From Planctomycetota bacterium (GTDB lineage: Bacteria > Planctomycetota > UBA8108 > UBA1146), in the NCBI GenBank assembly GCA_012960845.1, contig DUAN01000058.1:1-37847 (forward strand): 37,847 bases of DNA, given 5' to 3'. Position 1 is the first letter of the stretch, and each line of letters opens with the position of its first letter. Below are positions 1 to 8,868 of the stretch, in pieces. The notes below the pieces were generated by a model, which was given only the letters and a program-made list of their open reading frames with translations, searched no databases and was not told the origin of the DNA. The position numbers and the translations under genes were made by a program.

Positions 1-296
1 GCTCGCGATGCCGAGGCCAAGTGCCATGCATCGGAACCAATTTGAGTTGAGTATTTTCACTCGGCTGATCTCCATTTCGGGCCCTTCTGTGAGCCAGAAG
101 ATAGGGTACCAGAGTGTCACGGGGAGAGTCAGGAGGTACCTCTCCCCAACCGATGGCGAAAACTCGCTCTCGTGCCGCCTGTCTCGAGCGACTTCTACAT
201 TTTTTTCCAAATCGACGAAAAACCGTGACTTATATCATTGCTCAGACTGTTCAGTTCCAGAATGGATGTGGCACCCACCTCCCCGACAGCCGTGCA
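1..296. other. Left-edge stretch with no supportable gene
   Basis: No reading frame here shows a recognisable domain, signal peptide or convincing ribosome binding site. Short open frames exist on the plus strand but read as low-complexity Ser/Arg/Pro sequence. The reading frame that becomes dockerin-like at about 303 can be followed upstream to about 114, but that upstream protein sequence resembles nothing in the intact paralogue at 741-2780. It may be decayed remains of a gene whose tail survives at 297-561. Confidence 0.5.
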
Positions 297-561
297 CTCG
301 AATTCACCCACGGCGATGTCAATGTCGATAAATTGCTTGGATGTCGCCGATCCTATCGAGTGGCTTCAGCATCTGTTCTTCGGTACCCCTTGTCCCTGTT
401 TCGCAGCCGTCGACGTCAATGACGATGAACTGGTGAATATCGCAGATCCCGTGGCACTCCTCGGGTACCTGTTCAATTCCGGCCCAGATCCACATTTTCC
501 GTTCCCCGACTGCGGAAATGGTCTCGAATCTCTGACTTGCATCGAGAGTGGATGCCCCTAA
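297..561 (+). pseudogene. Frameshifted dockerin-like C-terminal remnant
   Basis: This is the tail of an exported protein, closely matching the last ~85 residues of the gene at 741-2780. The first part (FTHGDVNVDKL, from 303) lies in one frame. The rest (LDVADPIEWLQHLFFG, then DELVNIADPVALLGYLFNS and a final ESGCP) lies in the next frame, starting at 337. Removing one C at 336 restores exact residue spacing with the intact copy (GDVNVDLILNIADPIQLLQHLFFG-type segment). Two calcium-loop-like repeats are visible (D-V-N-V-D and D-V-N-D-D). No upstream catalytic or repeat domain is recognisable, so the rest is lost or unrelated. It could also be a functional gene broken by one sequencing error plus an unrecognised N-terminus. 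Confidence 0.7.
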
Positions 562-740
562 ATCCTCGCCACTTCGCTTCAGGCACGAATTTCGGGAAAA
601 TTGCCCGTCCAGCCTCCTCCCATGATTCGCTCCGATAATTCTGTTGCTTGCTCCCCGATCCGTAACTTTAATTGGAAGATGAGATGGCCCCATTCTGAGT
701 GGCATCCATCCCCAGCGGCTCTGGGAAAGGTAGGACTTCA

Positions 741-2780
741 TTGTCGAGGATTTTGCACTGCAGATACTCCATTTCATCACTGATCGCATGGAGTGCGCTC
801 ATGGTGATTCTGCTTCCTTGCGTGCTCTGTTCCCAGAGCATTCCTTTCACCGATGAAGCGGCTACCAGGGGGCTAGATCTGTTTTACATCACCTCGGTTC
901 CCGACGCCGGGTCCGGCTTTGGCGCGATCGATCTCGACCAGGATGGAGATGCCGATCTGGTCATCACTGGCCTGGCAGGACTGGTTCGATTTTACGAGAA
1001 TGATGGTAACGGATACTTCATCGACCGAACTGCCGATGTCAATTTACCGGAGATGCCCACTGCCAATGCGGTGGCCACCGGAGATCCAGATGGTGATGGA
1101 GACCTGGATCTGCTGATTCTTTGCTGGGGCCAGCACGATTACTTTCTCCGAAATGACGGCGACTTCCTGTTCACTGACACCACCGAAGAGGTCGGCCTGA
1201 TGACCAGTGGCAATACTTCAGGCGCAGCATTCGCTGACCTCAATGGCGACGACTGGCTCGACTTGCTCGTCGTGGGGTCCGCTCCTTCGACCGCGGGAGG
1301 GCCTGAATCCTCTCATGGGCATCTCTATTACAACAATGGAGATGGCACCTTCGAGGAGTCGGTGAATCCGCTCGAGCCGATCACTAACATCCTCGTGACC
1401 TTCCAGGGATTGCTTCAAGATTTTGACCTCGATGGAGATCTCGACATCTATCTCTCCAATGACAAGGGCTGTGTTGGCGACCCACAGAACTACATGCTGG
1501 AGAACTCAGATCCTTTTTACCTCGACCAGAGTGACCTCGGAGCGGGTGTCAGCATCTGTTCGATGGGCATCAGCACCGCAGATGTAAATCTGGATGGCTT
1601 GATGGACCTGTATTGCACCAATGTGAACGAAGCCCATCCACTTCTGATCAATCAAGGCGATTTCAGTTTCTACGATGCGTCCGACGATTACGGCATCTCT
1701 GAAGGGGCAGTGGGCTGGGCCAACTTTTTCTTTGACCATGGCCTCGACGGTGACCTCGATCTGTACGTGGTCGACAGCATGGCTCCCAATCGTTTCTTCG
1801 AGCAGATCGGCCCGATGAACTGGATCAACAACGCCTCGGAACTGAACCTTGCCGGCACTGGCCAGAGTTTCTGTGCAGTTCCTCTCGATGTAGACCTCGA
1901 TGGAGACATCGACCTGGCTGCTCAAGATTGCCTGGGCTACTTCCACCTCTACATCCATCCAGATGAAGGCAATGGAAACTTCATTCGCCTCGATCCCGTG
2001 GCTCCGTTCCCCAATCACTTCGCAGTCGGATCCAGGGTCGAGCTAAAAGATGAAGCGGGAAATCTCTTCTTCGCCTCCCAGCGAGGTGCGGGTCAGCACT
2101 ACCGGTCGGAAGGTGAAATGATCTTTCAACACGGTCTGGCAGCGGCAGAGACCGTGGCTCACTTGACTGTCACCTTCCCCGATGGTTCCAGCAGGAATTT
2201 GACCGATCTCCCCGCCAATCACACCTGGAAACTCTACCATTCCGATCTGCTGGGCGATGCCAACCGCGATGGATCGGTCGACCTGGAAGACTGCTCGCAG
2301 TTCCTGATTGCCGCTGCGGGTGACTTTACCCCCGGGTGCGAGATCTTTGACTTCGATGGAGACTCCCTGCTGAGCGTCAGCGACCTGGAGATGATGTTCA
2401 CGCGACATGGAGGAATCCTGCCGGACTGCGATTTGGATGGTGTCAGCGATCTGATGGAGTTGTTCCTCGGTACCGAGACCGATACAGACGGCGACCTATT
2501 ACCCGATTCGTGCGATAGCGATTTCATTCGAGGCGATGTGAACGTCGATCTCATCTTGAACATCGCCGATCCGATCCAGTTACTTCAGCACCTCTTCTTT
2601 GGTGAACCATGTTCCTGCATGGCAGCCATCGATATCAATCATGATGAACTGGTGAACATCGCCGATCCCGTGGCACTGCTGGGATACCAGTTCAACTCCG
2701 CCACTCCCCCTGCCGCTCCATTTCCCGAGTGTGGCAATCTTGCAGGGGATCAGATTTGCCTCGACGGCGGTTGTCCCTGA
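741..2780 (+). CDS. Exported FG-GAP/VCBS repeat protein with ASPIC/UnbV and dockerin-like tail
   Basis: A predicted cell-surface or secreted adhesion-type protein; substrate unknown. After a signal peptide (hydrophobic ISSLIAWSALMVILLPCVLC) come about seven FG-GAP/VCBS repeats with the calcium-binding pattern D-x-D-x-D-G-D-x-D-L, for example DLDQDGDADLVI, DPDGDGDLDLLI and DVDLDGDIDLAA. An ASPIC/UnbV-like domain follows (FAVGSRVELKDEAG ... HLTVTFPDGS). The last ~180 residues hold EF-hand-like loops (DANRDGSVDLED, DFDGDSLLSVSD) and a dockerin-like pair ending in CLDGGCP. I chose the TTG at 741 because AGGTAGGA lies 5-6 bases upstream and it gives a basic, hydrophobic leader. GTG at 699 and ATG at 801 are alternatives. 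The tail is nearly identical to the broken copy at 297-561. Confidence 0.85.
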   Translation: MSRILHCRYSISSLIAWSALMVILLPCVLCSQSIPFTDEAATRGLDLFYITSVPDAGSGFGAIDLDQDGDADLVITGLAGLVRFYENDGNGYFIDRTADVNLPEMPTANAVATGDPDGDGDLDLLILCWGQHDYFLRNDGDFLFTDTTEEVGLMTSGNTSGAAFADLNGDDWLDLLVVGSAPSTAGGPESSHGHLYYNNGDGTFEESVNPLEPITNILVTFQGLLQDFDLDGDLDIYLSNDKGCVGDPQNYMLENSDPFYLDQSDLGAGVSICSMGISTADVNLDGLMDLYCTNVNEAHPLLINQGDFSFYDASDDYGISEGAVGWANFFFDHGLDGDLDLYVVDSMAPNRFFEQIGPMNWINNASELNLAGTGQSFCAVPLDVDLDGDIDLAAQDCLGYFHLYIHPDEGNGNFIRLDPVAPFPNHFAVGSRVELKDEAGNLFFASQRGAGQHYRSEGEMIFQHGLAAAETVAHLTVTFPDGSSRNLTDLPANHTWKLYHSDLLGDANRDGSVDLEDCSQFLIAAAGDFTPGCEIFDFDGDSLLSVSDLEMMFTRHGGILPDCDLDGVSDLMELFLGTETDTDGDLLPDSCDSDFIRGDVNVDLILNIADPIQLLQHLFFGEPCSCMAAIDINHDELVNIADPVALLGYQFNSATPPAAPFPECGNLAGDQICLDGGCP

Positions 2781-2811
2781 GCAGTGAATGCTTCTGGCGA
2801 AGACCCTTCGG

Positions 2812-3747
2812 TCACGGCAGTTTCACCATCGCATCGAATTGAACCCGCTGAGACCGTAGAGCCTCGACCCGCGCCTCCGGCGGACGATCGTGAGCCTCCA
2901 GCAGCATCCAGCCATCCCATTGCTGCTGTCGTAACAACCCAAACAACTTCTTGTAGGGATAACGCTGCTCATCGAGTCGTCTGACATGGAGGGTATCTGC
3001 AAGCCTCTGCTGAACCCTGGCGAAGTTGTGCTCGAGCCCGTCTCCTGCCAGATCACTGTCATTGCTGTTCCAGCACACCCCCACTGCAGGATGATCCGCC
3101 ACTTCCAGGATCCGTTCGATCAGCGGCAACCTGGCACAGGAGCCATGAACCTCGAGTCGAATCTGCTGACCGATGTCCGCCGCTTCCTTGCCGAGTTGTT
3201 GCAAGGCGCCACCGATGCGTTCGATGGTGCGACCCAGTTCTTCCCCTTGCGGGCACTGGTCCGGCTTCACCTTGACTCCACTACCGCCGATCTCGGCACT
3301 CAGTTTGAGAAAGGCACGAGTGGCGTCCATCGCAGCCTTCAACCTGGCGGGATCTTGGTGGTGCAATTTTTCATTGCTGCCAATACCGACACAGGTCACC
3401 GGCGAATCGTCGAAGCGTTGCTTCACCTCGATCCTCTGCTGGGGAGTCAGATCCGGCTCGACCCCGTGCGCATGGGTCGTGCGAAGTTCGACCCCCTCGA
3501 GGCCGGAGGATTTGCAACTGTCGATCAGCCGGGGCAGTGAGAGATCCTGCCCCCACAGGTAGGTGACCAGTCCAAAGCGAAATCGAGCGGCGGGGAGGGG
3601 GGCCGGTTCATCCGCGGATAACCACTCCTCGAACACGCCGCCAGTGGTGGCGAGAAGACCGCCGGCAGCGAGGCATTGCAGGACTCGCCTCCGATCGATT
3701 CGATCCTCTGTTTGATGCTCCGTTCGATGCTCCGTTGGTTGTTGCAC
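2812..3747 (-). CDS. Exported sugar phosphate isomerase/epimerase-like TIM-barrel protein
   Basis: A xylose-isomerase-like TIM-barrel protein of 311 residues; the substrate cannot be read from sequence. The N-terminus has a Tat-type leader (DRRRVLQCLAAGGLLATTGG). The barrel starts at RFGLVTYLWG. Likely metal-site segments are GVELR, IRLEVHGSC, GVCWNSNDSD, DTLHVRRL and a final LLEAHD. Translation starts at a GTG 3 bases after the stop of the Gfo/Idh/MocA gene, with GAGGAAG about 8 bases upstream, so the two genes form one operon. Such pairs are common in planctomycetes and are generally linked to periplasmic sugar oxidation and rearrangement; that role is inference here. The 3' end faces the FG-GAP gene with about 30 bases between them. 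Confidence 0.85.
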   Translation of the reverse strand: MQQPTEHRTEHQTEDRIDRRRVLQCLAAGGLLATTGGVFEEWLSADEPAPLPAARFRFGLVTYLWGQDLSLPRLIDSCKSSGLEGVELRTTHAHGVEPDLTPQQRIEVKQRFDDSPVTCVGIGSNEKLHHQDPARLKAAMDATRAFLKLSAEIGGSGVKVKPDQCPQGEELGRTIERIGGALQQLGKEAADIGQQIRLEVHGSCARLPLIERILEVADHPAVGVCWNSNDSDLAGDGLEHNFARVQQRLADTLHVRRLDEQRYPYKKLFGLLRQQQWDGWMLLEAHDRPPEARVEALRSQRVQFDAMVKLP

Positions 3748-3750
3748 CGG

Positions 3751-5202
3751 CTAAGCTTCCTCGGGGAAGCGATATTCTGCCCGACCCGGCCGAAACAGCA
3801 TGGCGTTGGCCTCTGCATCGTTACTGAATTTCTCGCTGCCGGGTTCGATCTCCAGCAACTTGCCGGCGACCAGCCCGGTCGCTGCGAAGTCGACCCCATT
3901 GCCCTTCAGATGCGCCACCACCCGTTCGACATCCGCAGCAGAAGTGGTCGGCCAGGTGATCCTGCTGGCGGCTTCCTTCGGTGAGACCACCTCTCCGCGC
4001 AGGTAGGAGATGTTACCCAGGTGACACAGAGCACTGGATAAGTGCCCTCCCTCGATGGTCCCGTGGATCGTCGATCCATCACGAGATCGAACCGCATCGA
4101 TGAAATTCTGGAAGTGGTCCTGTGCTCCTCGCCATTCCTGAATCGTCTTGCCGGTCCGATCGATGGCACGGGCGCTCGAGTAATTGGGCAGCAGCAGGGT
4201 GCCCGCTTCACAGTGAATCGCCGCACCGATCGACATCCCCTGATATCGGTCCATGTTACCGCCCCAGTTCTCCTTCTGAGCTTGCAGATTGCTGGGCAGC
4301 CCCCGCACCTCGAAGATGATCGGAGCTTCTGGATAATCGAGAATCGACACCAGAGTGTTGGGTGTGTTTCCATCATCGTCGTAGCCGTATCGACCACCGT
4401 AGGCCAACACCCGCTGCGGCATCGTTTCATGACCCAGGGCCCAGCGACACAGATCCATCTGATGAATCCCCTGGTTGCCGAGGTCGCCATTGCCCGTGTC
4501 AAAATCCCAGTGCCAGTCGTAATGCAACTGACGACGACCAAAGGGTTTCATCGGTGCCGGGCCGACCCACAGGTCGTAGTCGATGCCCTTGGGTACATCG
4601 CGAGGCCCATCGACCTTGCCGATCGACTGGCGTGGCTTGTAGCAGAGCCCTCTGGCGAGGGTCGGCTTGCCGATATTTCCTTGATGCATCCAGGCGATCG
4701 CATCGCGGATCGCTGAAGATGAACGTGACTGGGTACCAGTCTGCACGATGCGGCCATGACGACTCGCGGCCTCGACCATCAGCCGCCCTTCGCGGACGTT
4801 GTGGCTGATCGGCTTCTCCACGTACACATCTTTTCCCGCAGCGCAGGCCCACACCGTCTGCAACGCATGCCAATGGTTGGGAGTGGCGATCGAGATGACA
4901 TCGATATCTTCCCGTGCAATCATGTCGCGGAAATCTCTATAGATGTCGGTCTGGATGCCTTTTTCGGCCAGTTCCAGCTGGCGCCTCTCGAGCACTCCCT
5001 TATCGACATCGCACAGGGCTACGACTCGCACTCCTTCGAGACGATTGAGCCCCATCACATGGGACCATCCGCGACTGCGAATCCCCGCGACTCCGACCCG
5101 GATCTCGTCGTTTTTCCCGCCAGCAAAAGCCAACGGCGATCGACCCAGGGCCAGCGCGGTCCCTGCTGCTATTCCCGTGGCTACAAAGGTTCTTCGATCC
5201 AT
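3751..5202 (-). CDS. Exported Gfo/Idh/MocA-family NAD(P)-dependent oxidoreductase
   Basis: An oxidoreductase of the glucose-fructose oxidoreductase / inositol dehydrogenase family, of about 483 residues. A Tat-like leader (MDRRTFVATGIAAGTALALG) precedes the Rossmann motif IRVGVAGIRSRG. The family's EKP motif is present (DVYVEKPISHN). The C-terminal half has the expected substrate domain (DYDLWVGPAP, WHWDFDTGNGDLGNQGIHQMD), a pattern typical of planctomycete members. I chose the ATG at 5202 because the leader then begins directly with DRRTF; a longer frame reaches 5235. It is the first gene of a two-gene operon with the isomerase-like protein and is divergent from the enolase-superfamily gene at 5428. 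The substrate is unknown. Confidence 0.9.
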   Translation of the reverse strand: MDRRTFVATGIAAGTALALGRSPLAFAGGKNDEIRVGVAGIRSRGWSHVMGLNRLEGVRVVALCDVDKGVLERRQLELAEKGIQTDIYRDFRDMIAREDIDVISIATPNHWHALQTVWACAAGKDVYVEKPISHNVREGRLMVEAASRHGRIVQTGTQSRSSSAIRDAIAWMHQGNIGKPTLARGLCYKPRQSIGKVDGPRDVPKGIDYDLWVGPAPMKPFGRRQLHYDWHWDFDTGNGDLGNQGIHQMDLCRWALGHETMPQRVLAYGGRYGYDDDGNTPNTLVSILDYPEAPIIFEVRGLPSNLQAQKENWGGNMDRYQGMSIGAAIHCEAGTLLLPNYSSARAIDRTGKTIQEWRGAQDHFQNFIDAVRSRDGSTIHGTIEGGHLSSALCHLGNISYLRGEVVSPKEAASRITWPTTSAADVERVVAHLKGNGVDFAATGLVAGKLLEIEPGSEKFSNDAEANAMLFRPGRAEYRFPEEA

Positions 5203-5427
5203 CTGCACACCGGTCCTCTCCATTTTCCCTGGCAATCAAGCCCTCCGATGACAACACGCCCACCGCAGGCTCACAAGAACGCATTTCTCCCGACGACGAC
5301 CCGCAGGAAAAGACGACCCGTGGTGGATCTGAGGACGATCGGTTGTCAAAAGTAGCGGGGACATGGTAAGCCAGGAGCAGGATCGGTCACCCCTGGGGGG
5401 GTTTCCCCCGACCCTATTGGAGGACCA
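5203..5427. promoter_or_regulatory. Divergent intergenic region
   Basis: About 225 bases separate the Gfo/Idh/MocA start (minus) from the enolase-superfamily start (plus), so promoters for both operons should lie here. I could not assign convincing -35/-10 hexamers. The most visible structure is the G/C hairpin region at 5386-5413 just before the plus-strand ribosome binding site. Confidence 0.5.
5386..5413 (+). promoter_or_regulatory. Competing G/C hairpins ahead of the plus operon
   Basis: CCCC (5390-5393), a run of seven G (5395-5401), TTT, then CCCCC (5405-5409) can form two mutually exclusive stems. One is CCCC with GGGG, the other GGGGG with CCCCC across a TTT loop. The structure ends about 6 bases before the GGAGG at 5419-5423. 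It might tune translation of the first gene. A role is only inferred, and the downstream sequence has no U-tract that would make it a clear terminator. Confidence 0.35.
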
Positions 5428-5430
5428 TTG
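5419..5430 (+). promoter_or_regulatory. Ribosome binding site fixing a TTG start
   Basis: GGAGG at 5419-5423 followed by ACCA and TTG at 5428-5430. No in-frame ATG lies near, and the protein beginning [13 protein letters not shown] is the normal N-terminus of the enolase superfamily, so TTG is the start. Confidence 0.7.
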
Positions 5431-6531
5431 AAGATCCGTCGCATCCAGGTGTTCCAGGTCGACCTGCCGCTGGTCGAGGGGAGTTACCGCTGGTCGGGAG
5501 GAAAGTCTGTCGAAGTCTTCGACAGCACCGTGGTGAGGGTCGAGACCGATGAGGGCATCACCGGACACGGCGAGGTCTGCCCCCTCGGCCCCTTTTACCT
5601 GCCCGCCTATCCAGCGGGAGCCCGCACCGGAATCGCCGAACTGGCTCCACAACTGATCGGTGAGGACCCACGCGAGTTACTGAAATTGAACCAGAAGATG
5701 GATGCTTGCCTCAAGGGCCACCCCTATGTCAAGTCTGCCATCGACATCGCCTGCTGGGACATTCTCGGGCAGTCGTGTGGCGTTCCGGTGAGTACGCTGC
5801 TGGGAGGATGCCACGGCGAGGACTTCGTTCTCTATCGCGCCATCTCACAGGAAGATCCACAGGCGATGCGCGACAAGGTCGAGCAATATCGCCAGCAAGG
5901 ATACACTCGCTTCCAGTTGAAGGTGGGTGGGGATCCCGATGTGGATATCGAGCGAATCCACACGGTCCGTGAAATGCTGCAACCGACCGACCTCCTCATC
6001 GCCGATGCCAACACGGGCTGGAGCCAGCATTCCGCGATGAGAGTGGTGAGAGCGGTCAGGGATCTCGATGTCACCATCGAACAACCGTGCGAGAGTTACC
6101 AGGAGTGCCTGGCCGTGCGTCGCAGTACAGACCATCCATTCGTACTCGACGAGGTGATCGATGGCATCGAAATTCTGATGAGAGCCCACTGCGACCTGGC
6201 GATGGATGCCGTCAACATCAAGATCTCGAAGTTCGGCGGGCTGACTCGAGCACGCCAGGCTCGAGATCTATGCATCGAGATGGGAATCGCCATGACCATC
6301 GAGGACTCCTGGGGGGGTGACATCGTCACTGCCGCCATCTCGCACCTGGCCCACAGCACACCGCCACAACTGCTCCTGACCGCCACCGATTTCAACTCCT
6401 ATGTCACCGTCCCCATCGCCGATGGCGCCCCACAGCGAGTCGATGGTCGAATGGCCGCCTCGAAGCAGCCAGGTCTGGGGATCACACCGATCGAGAGTGC
6501 CCTGGGTGACCCGATCCTGAATCTAGAATGA
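5428..6531 (+). CDS. Enolase-superfamily (mandelate racemase / muconate lactonizing type) enzyme
   Basis: A 367-residue enzyme with the full enolase-superfamily fold. The capping segment ([20 protein letters not shown] ... [14 protein letters not shown]) most resembles the cis-3-hydroxy-L-proline dehydratase-like subgroup as I remember it. Barrel residues are K165 in FQLKVGG, metal ligands D193 (IADAN), E219 (TIEQP) and D241 (VLDEV), and K265/K268 in NIKISKFGG. The first Lys of the usual KxK pair is Gln163. It heads the plus operon, ending 11 bases before the SDR gene. Two roles are possible: hydroxyproline-type dehydration unrelated to tryptophan, or a step acting on the linear dicarboxylates made by the kynurenine lower pathway. 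The family call is firm; the substrate is not. Confidence 0.85.
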   Translation: MKIRRIQVFQVDLPLVEGSYRWSGGKSVEVFDSTVVRVETDEGITGHGEVCPLGPFYLPAYPAGARTGIAELAPQLIGEDPRELLKLNQKMDACLKGHPYVKSAIDIACWDILGQSCGVPVSTLLGGCHGEDFVLYRAISQEDPQAMRDKVEQYRQQGYTRFQLKVGGDPDVDIERIHTVREMLQPTDLLIADANTGWSQHSAMRVVRAVRDLDVTIEQPCESYQECLAVRRSTDHPFVLDEVIDGIEILMRAHCDLAMDAVNIKISKFGGLTRARQARDLCIEMGIAMTIEDSWGGDIVTAAISHLAHSTPPQLLLTATDFNSYVTVPIADGAPQRVDGRMAASKQPGLGITPIESALGDPILNLE

Positions 6532-6542
6532 ACGGATAACCG

Positions 6543-7322
6543 ATGGATCTTCAACTCGACGACAAGAAGGCGCTGGTCTGTGGTAGTAGCCAGGGCATCG
6601 GTCTCGCCAGTGCCCAGCAGCTGGCGAAGCTCGGCGCGCAGGTCACCCTCTGTGCCCGGAACGAAACCGATCTCGATGCCGCCCTGGAAACCTTGCCCGG
6701 CTCGGGGCACAGCAGAATCGTCGCCGACTTCGATCAGCCAGATCAACTCGAGTCGGTAGTGAACTCTCACATCTCGGAGCATGGGCCGTTCCAGATCCTG
6801 ATCAACAACTCGGGTGGCCCTGCCGGCGGCCCGCTCTTCGCTGCCGATTCAGATCAGTTCCTGGTCGCCATGCAACGCCACCTGGTGTGCAACCACCGGC
6901 TGGTGCAAGCGCTGGTACCGGGGATGAAGGAGAGTGGTTACGGCCGCATCGTCAACATCATCTCGACTTCGGTGCGTGAGCCGATCGCCGGTCTGGGAGT
7001 CTCCAACACCACTCGTGGTGCGGTGGCATCGTGGGCCAAGACGCTGTCCAAGGAACTGGGACCGGCTGCCATCACCATCAACAGCGTACTGCCCGGATTC
7101 ACCGACACCGCCCGGTTGACCCGGCTGATGGCAAAAAGGGCCGAGACCCAGGGAACCACCCCCGAACAGGTCAAAGAAAGCTGGATCCAGTCGATTCCGC
7201 TGGCCCGCCTCGCCAGAGCCGAAGAGATCGGCTCGGCGGTGGCATTTCTCTGTTCCCCCGCAGCCGCTTACATCACCGGAGTCTGCTTACCGGTGGATGG
7301 CGGACGGCTCAACGTCATCTAG
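6543..7322 (+). CDS. SDR-fold protein lacking the catalytic Tyr-Lys pair
   Basis: A 259-residue short-chain dehydrogenase/reductase-fold protein. The cofactor motif is intact (CGSSQGIG, Gly14/18/20), as are NNSGG (88-92) and the C-terminal VCLPVDGG. The catalytic YxxxK is replaced: in VSNTTRGA, Ser154 aligns with Tyr and Arg158 with Lys, while the preceding serine region (STS, 141-143) remains. Divergent SDRs of this kind exist, and their reactions are mostly unassigned. It lies between the enolase-superfamily gene (11-base gap) and the aldehyde dehydrogenase (49-base gap) in the same operon, so a part in handling 2-aminomuconate or its keto products is plausible. Calling it an ordinary 3-oxoacyl reductase would be unsafe. 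Confidence 0.85.
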   Translation: MDLQLDDKKALVCGSSQGIGLASAQQLAKLGAQVTLCARNETDLDAALETLPGSGHSRIVADFDQPDQLESVVNSHISEHGPFQILINNSGGPAGGPLFAADSDQFLVAMQRHLVCNHRLVQALVPGMKESGYGRIVNIISTSVREPIAGLGVSNTTRGAVASWAKTLSKELGPAAITINSVLPGFTDTARLTRLMAKRAETQGTTPEQVKESWIQSIPLARLARAEEIGSAVAFLCSPAAAYITGVCLPVDGGRLNVI

Positions 7323-7371
7323 AATCGACCACCAGATCGATCAGTCATTCGAAGTTTCGAGAGGGGATACG

Positions 7372-8868
7372 ATGGATCGCTCCGACATCTGCGAGGTGCT
7401 GCACTTCATCGACGGAGAACGGGTTCCATCCGCCGACGGAGCCACCCTCGACAACTTCGAACCGGCGACTGGAGAATCCCTCGGTACCATCGCAGCAGGC
7501 GGCGCAGTCGAGGTGGATCGAGCGACCGCCGCCGCAACCCGGGCTCTTCCCGGCTGGTCCGACCAGAGTGCCGAGTACCGTGGGGCCTGGCTCGAGAAAC
7601 TCGCCGATGCCATCGAACAGAGACTCGATGATTTCGCCTGGGCAGAGAGTGTCGATAACGGCAAGCCGATCGGTGCAGCGCGCACCATCGACATTCCGCG
7701 AGCAGCCGCCAACCTGAGATTCTTCGCCGGCGCCGCACGCTTCCAGCATCAGGATGCCCATCGCAGCCGGATGGCGGGAGAAGACCTGTGGAACGTGACC
7801 ATCTGTAAGCCAGTCGGCGTGTCCGGATGTATCTCGCCGTGGAACCTGCCGCTGTACCTGTTCACCTGGAAGATCGCTCCTGCGCTGGCGGCTGGCTGCA
7901 CCGTCGTCGCCAAGCCGTCGGAGGTGACCCCGGTCACCGCCGACCTGCTGGCACAGGTGGCGCAAGAGGTGGGATTTCCTGCGGGAGTCCTCAACATCGT
8001 CCACGGACTCGGCCCCGCGGCAGGTGCCGCCATCGTCGGCCATCCTGGGATCCCCGCCATCACCTTCACCGGAGGTACAGCGACCGGAGCGGCCATCGCC
8101 AGCCAGGCCGCACCGCTGTTCAAGAAGACCCTGCTCGAACTGGGCGGCAAGAACCCGACGGTGGTCTTCGCCGATGCCGACCTCGATGCAGCGGTCGAGG
8201 GAGCCACCGCTGCGGCCTTTTCAAATCAGGGACAAATTTGTCTGTGCGGATCACGAATCCTGGTCGAGCGCAGCATCCTCCAATCCTTCACCTCTCGTCT
8301 GGTCGAGAAGGCTCAGGAGATGACCATCGGGGACCCCCTCGATGACTCGACCCAGCTGGGATCCCTGGTCTCTGCGTCCCATCGTGAGAAGGTCGAGGCG
8401 TGCCTGCAACTGGCCCGAGAGGAGGGGGGCGAGATCCTCTGCGGCGGTCAACGGGTCGCCCCCGACGGGCGTTGCAGTGAGGGCTACTTCCTCTCCCCGG
8501 CAGTGGTCACCGGACTCGGGCCAGCCACTCGTACCAATCAAGAAGAGATCTTCGGACCGGTCGCCACGGTGATCCCGTTCGACGATGAAGCGGAGGCGAT
8601 CGAGATCGCCAACGGAGTTCGCTACGGACTGGCGGCCAGCATCTGGACTCGAGATGTCGATCGAGCACTGCGCGTTTCCGAAAAGATTGAAGCGGGAACC
8701 GTGTGGGTCAATTGCTGGATGAAACGAGATCTCCGCACCGTTTTTGGCGGCGTCAAGGAAAGCGGACTGGGAAGAGAAGGGGGCAGCGACTCCCTGAAAT
8801 TTTTCCAGGAACCGACCAATATCTGCATCCGATTCGATTCGAAAGGACCCGGTTCATCCGATGAATGA
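7372..8868 (+). CDS. nbaE: 2-aminomuconate 6-semialdehyde dehydrogenase
   Basis: Oxidises 2-aminomuconate 6-semialdehyde to 2-aminomuconate with NAD+. The 498-residue protein has all aldehyde dehydrogenase landmarks: SPWNLPLY with Asn158, ELGGKNP with Glu256, and GQICLCGSR with the nucleophile at about Cys290. The GQICLCGSR context and the C-terminal WMKRDLRTVFGGVKESGLGREGG are characteristic of the AMSDH / betaine-type branch, and the neighbouring ACMS decarboxylase and RidA genes settle the substrate. Start: ATG 7372 with GAGGGG 5 bases upstream; an open frame continues upstream into the SDR gene but without support. Its last 8 bases overlap the deaminase gene, indicating coupled translation. 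Confidence 0.92.
   Translation: MDRSDICEVLHFIDGERVPSADGATLDNFEPATGESLGTIAAGGAVEVDRATAAATRALPGWSDQSAEYRGAWLEKLADAIEQRLDDFAWAESVDNGKPIGAARTIDIPRAAANLRFFAGAARFQHQDAHRSRMAGEDLWNVTICKPVGVSGCISPWNLPLYLFTWKIAPALAAGCTVVAKPSEVTPVTADLLAQVAQEVGFPAGVLNIVHGLGPAAGAAIVGHPGIPAITFTGGTATGAAIASQAAPLFKKTLLELGGKNPTVVFADADLDAAVEGATAAAFSNQGQICLCGSRILVERSILQSFTSRLVEKAQEMTIGDPLDDSTQLGSLVSASHREKVEACLQLAREEGGEILCGGQRVAPDGRCSEGYFLSPAVVTGLGPATRTNQEEIFGPVATVIPFDDEAEAIEIANGVRYGLAASIWTRDVDRALRVSEKIEAGTVWVNCWMKRDLRTVFGGVKESGLGREGGSDSLKFFQEPTNICIRFDSKGPGSSDE

Noticed and set aside
7297-7371. N-terminal extension of the aldehyde dehydrogenase into the SDR gene
   Set aside because: No ribosome binding site, unusual Ser/Asp-rich sequence; the ATG at 7372 has GAGGGG at good distance.
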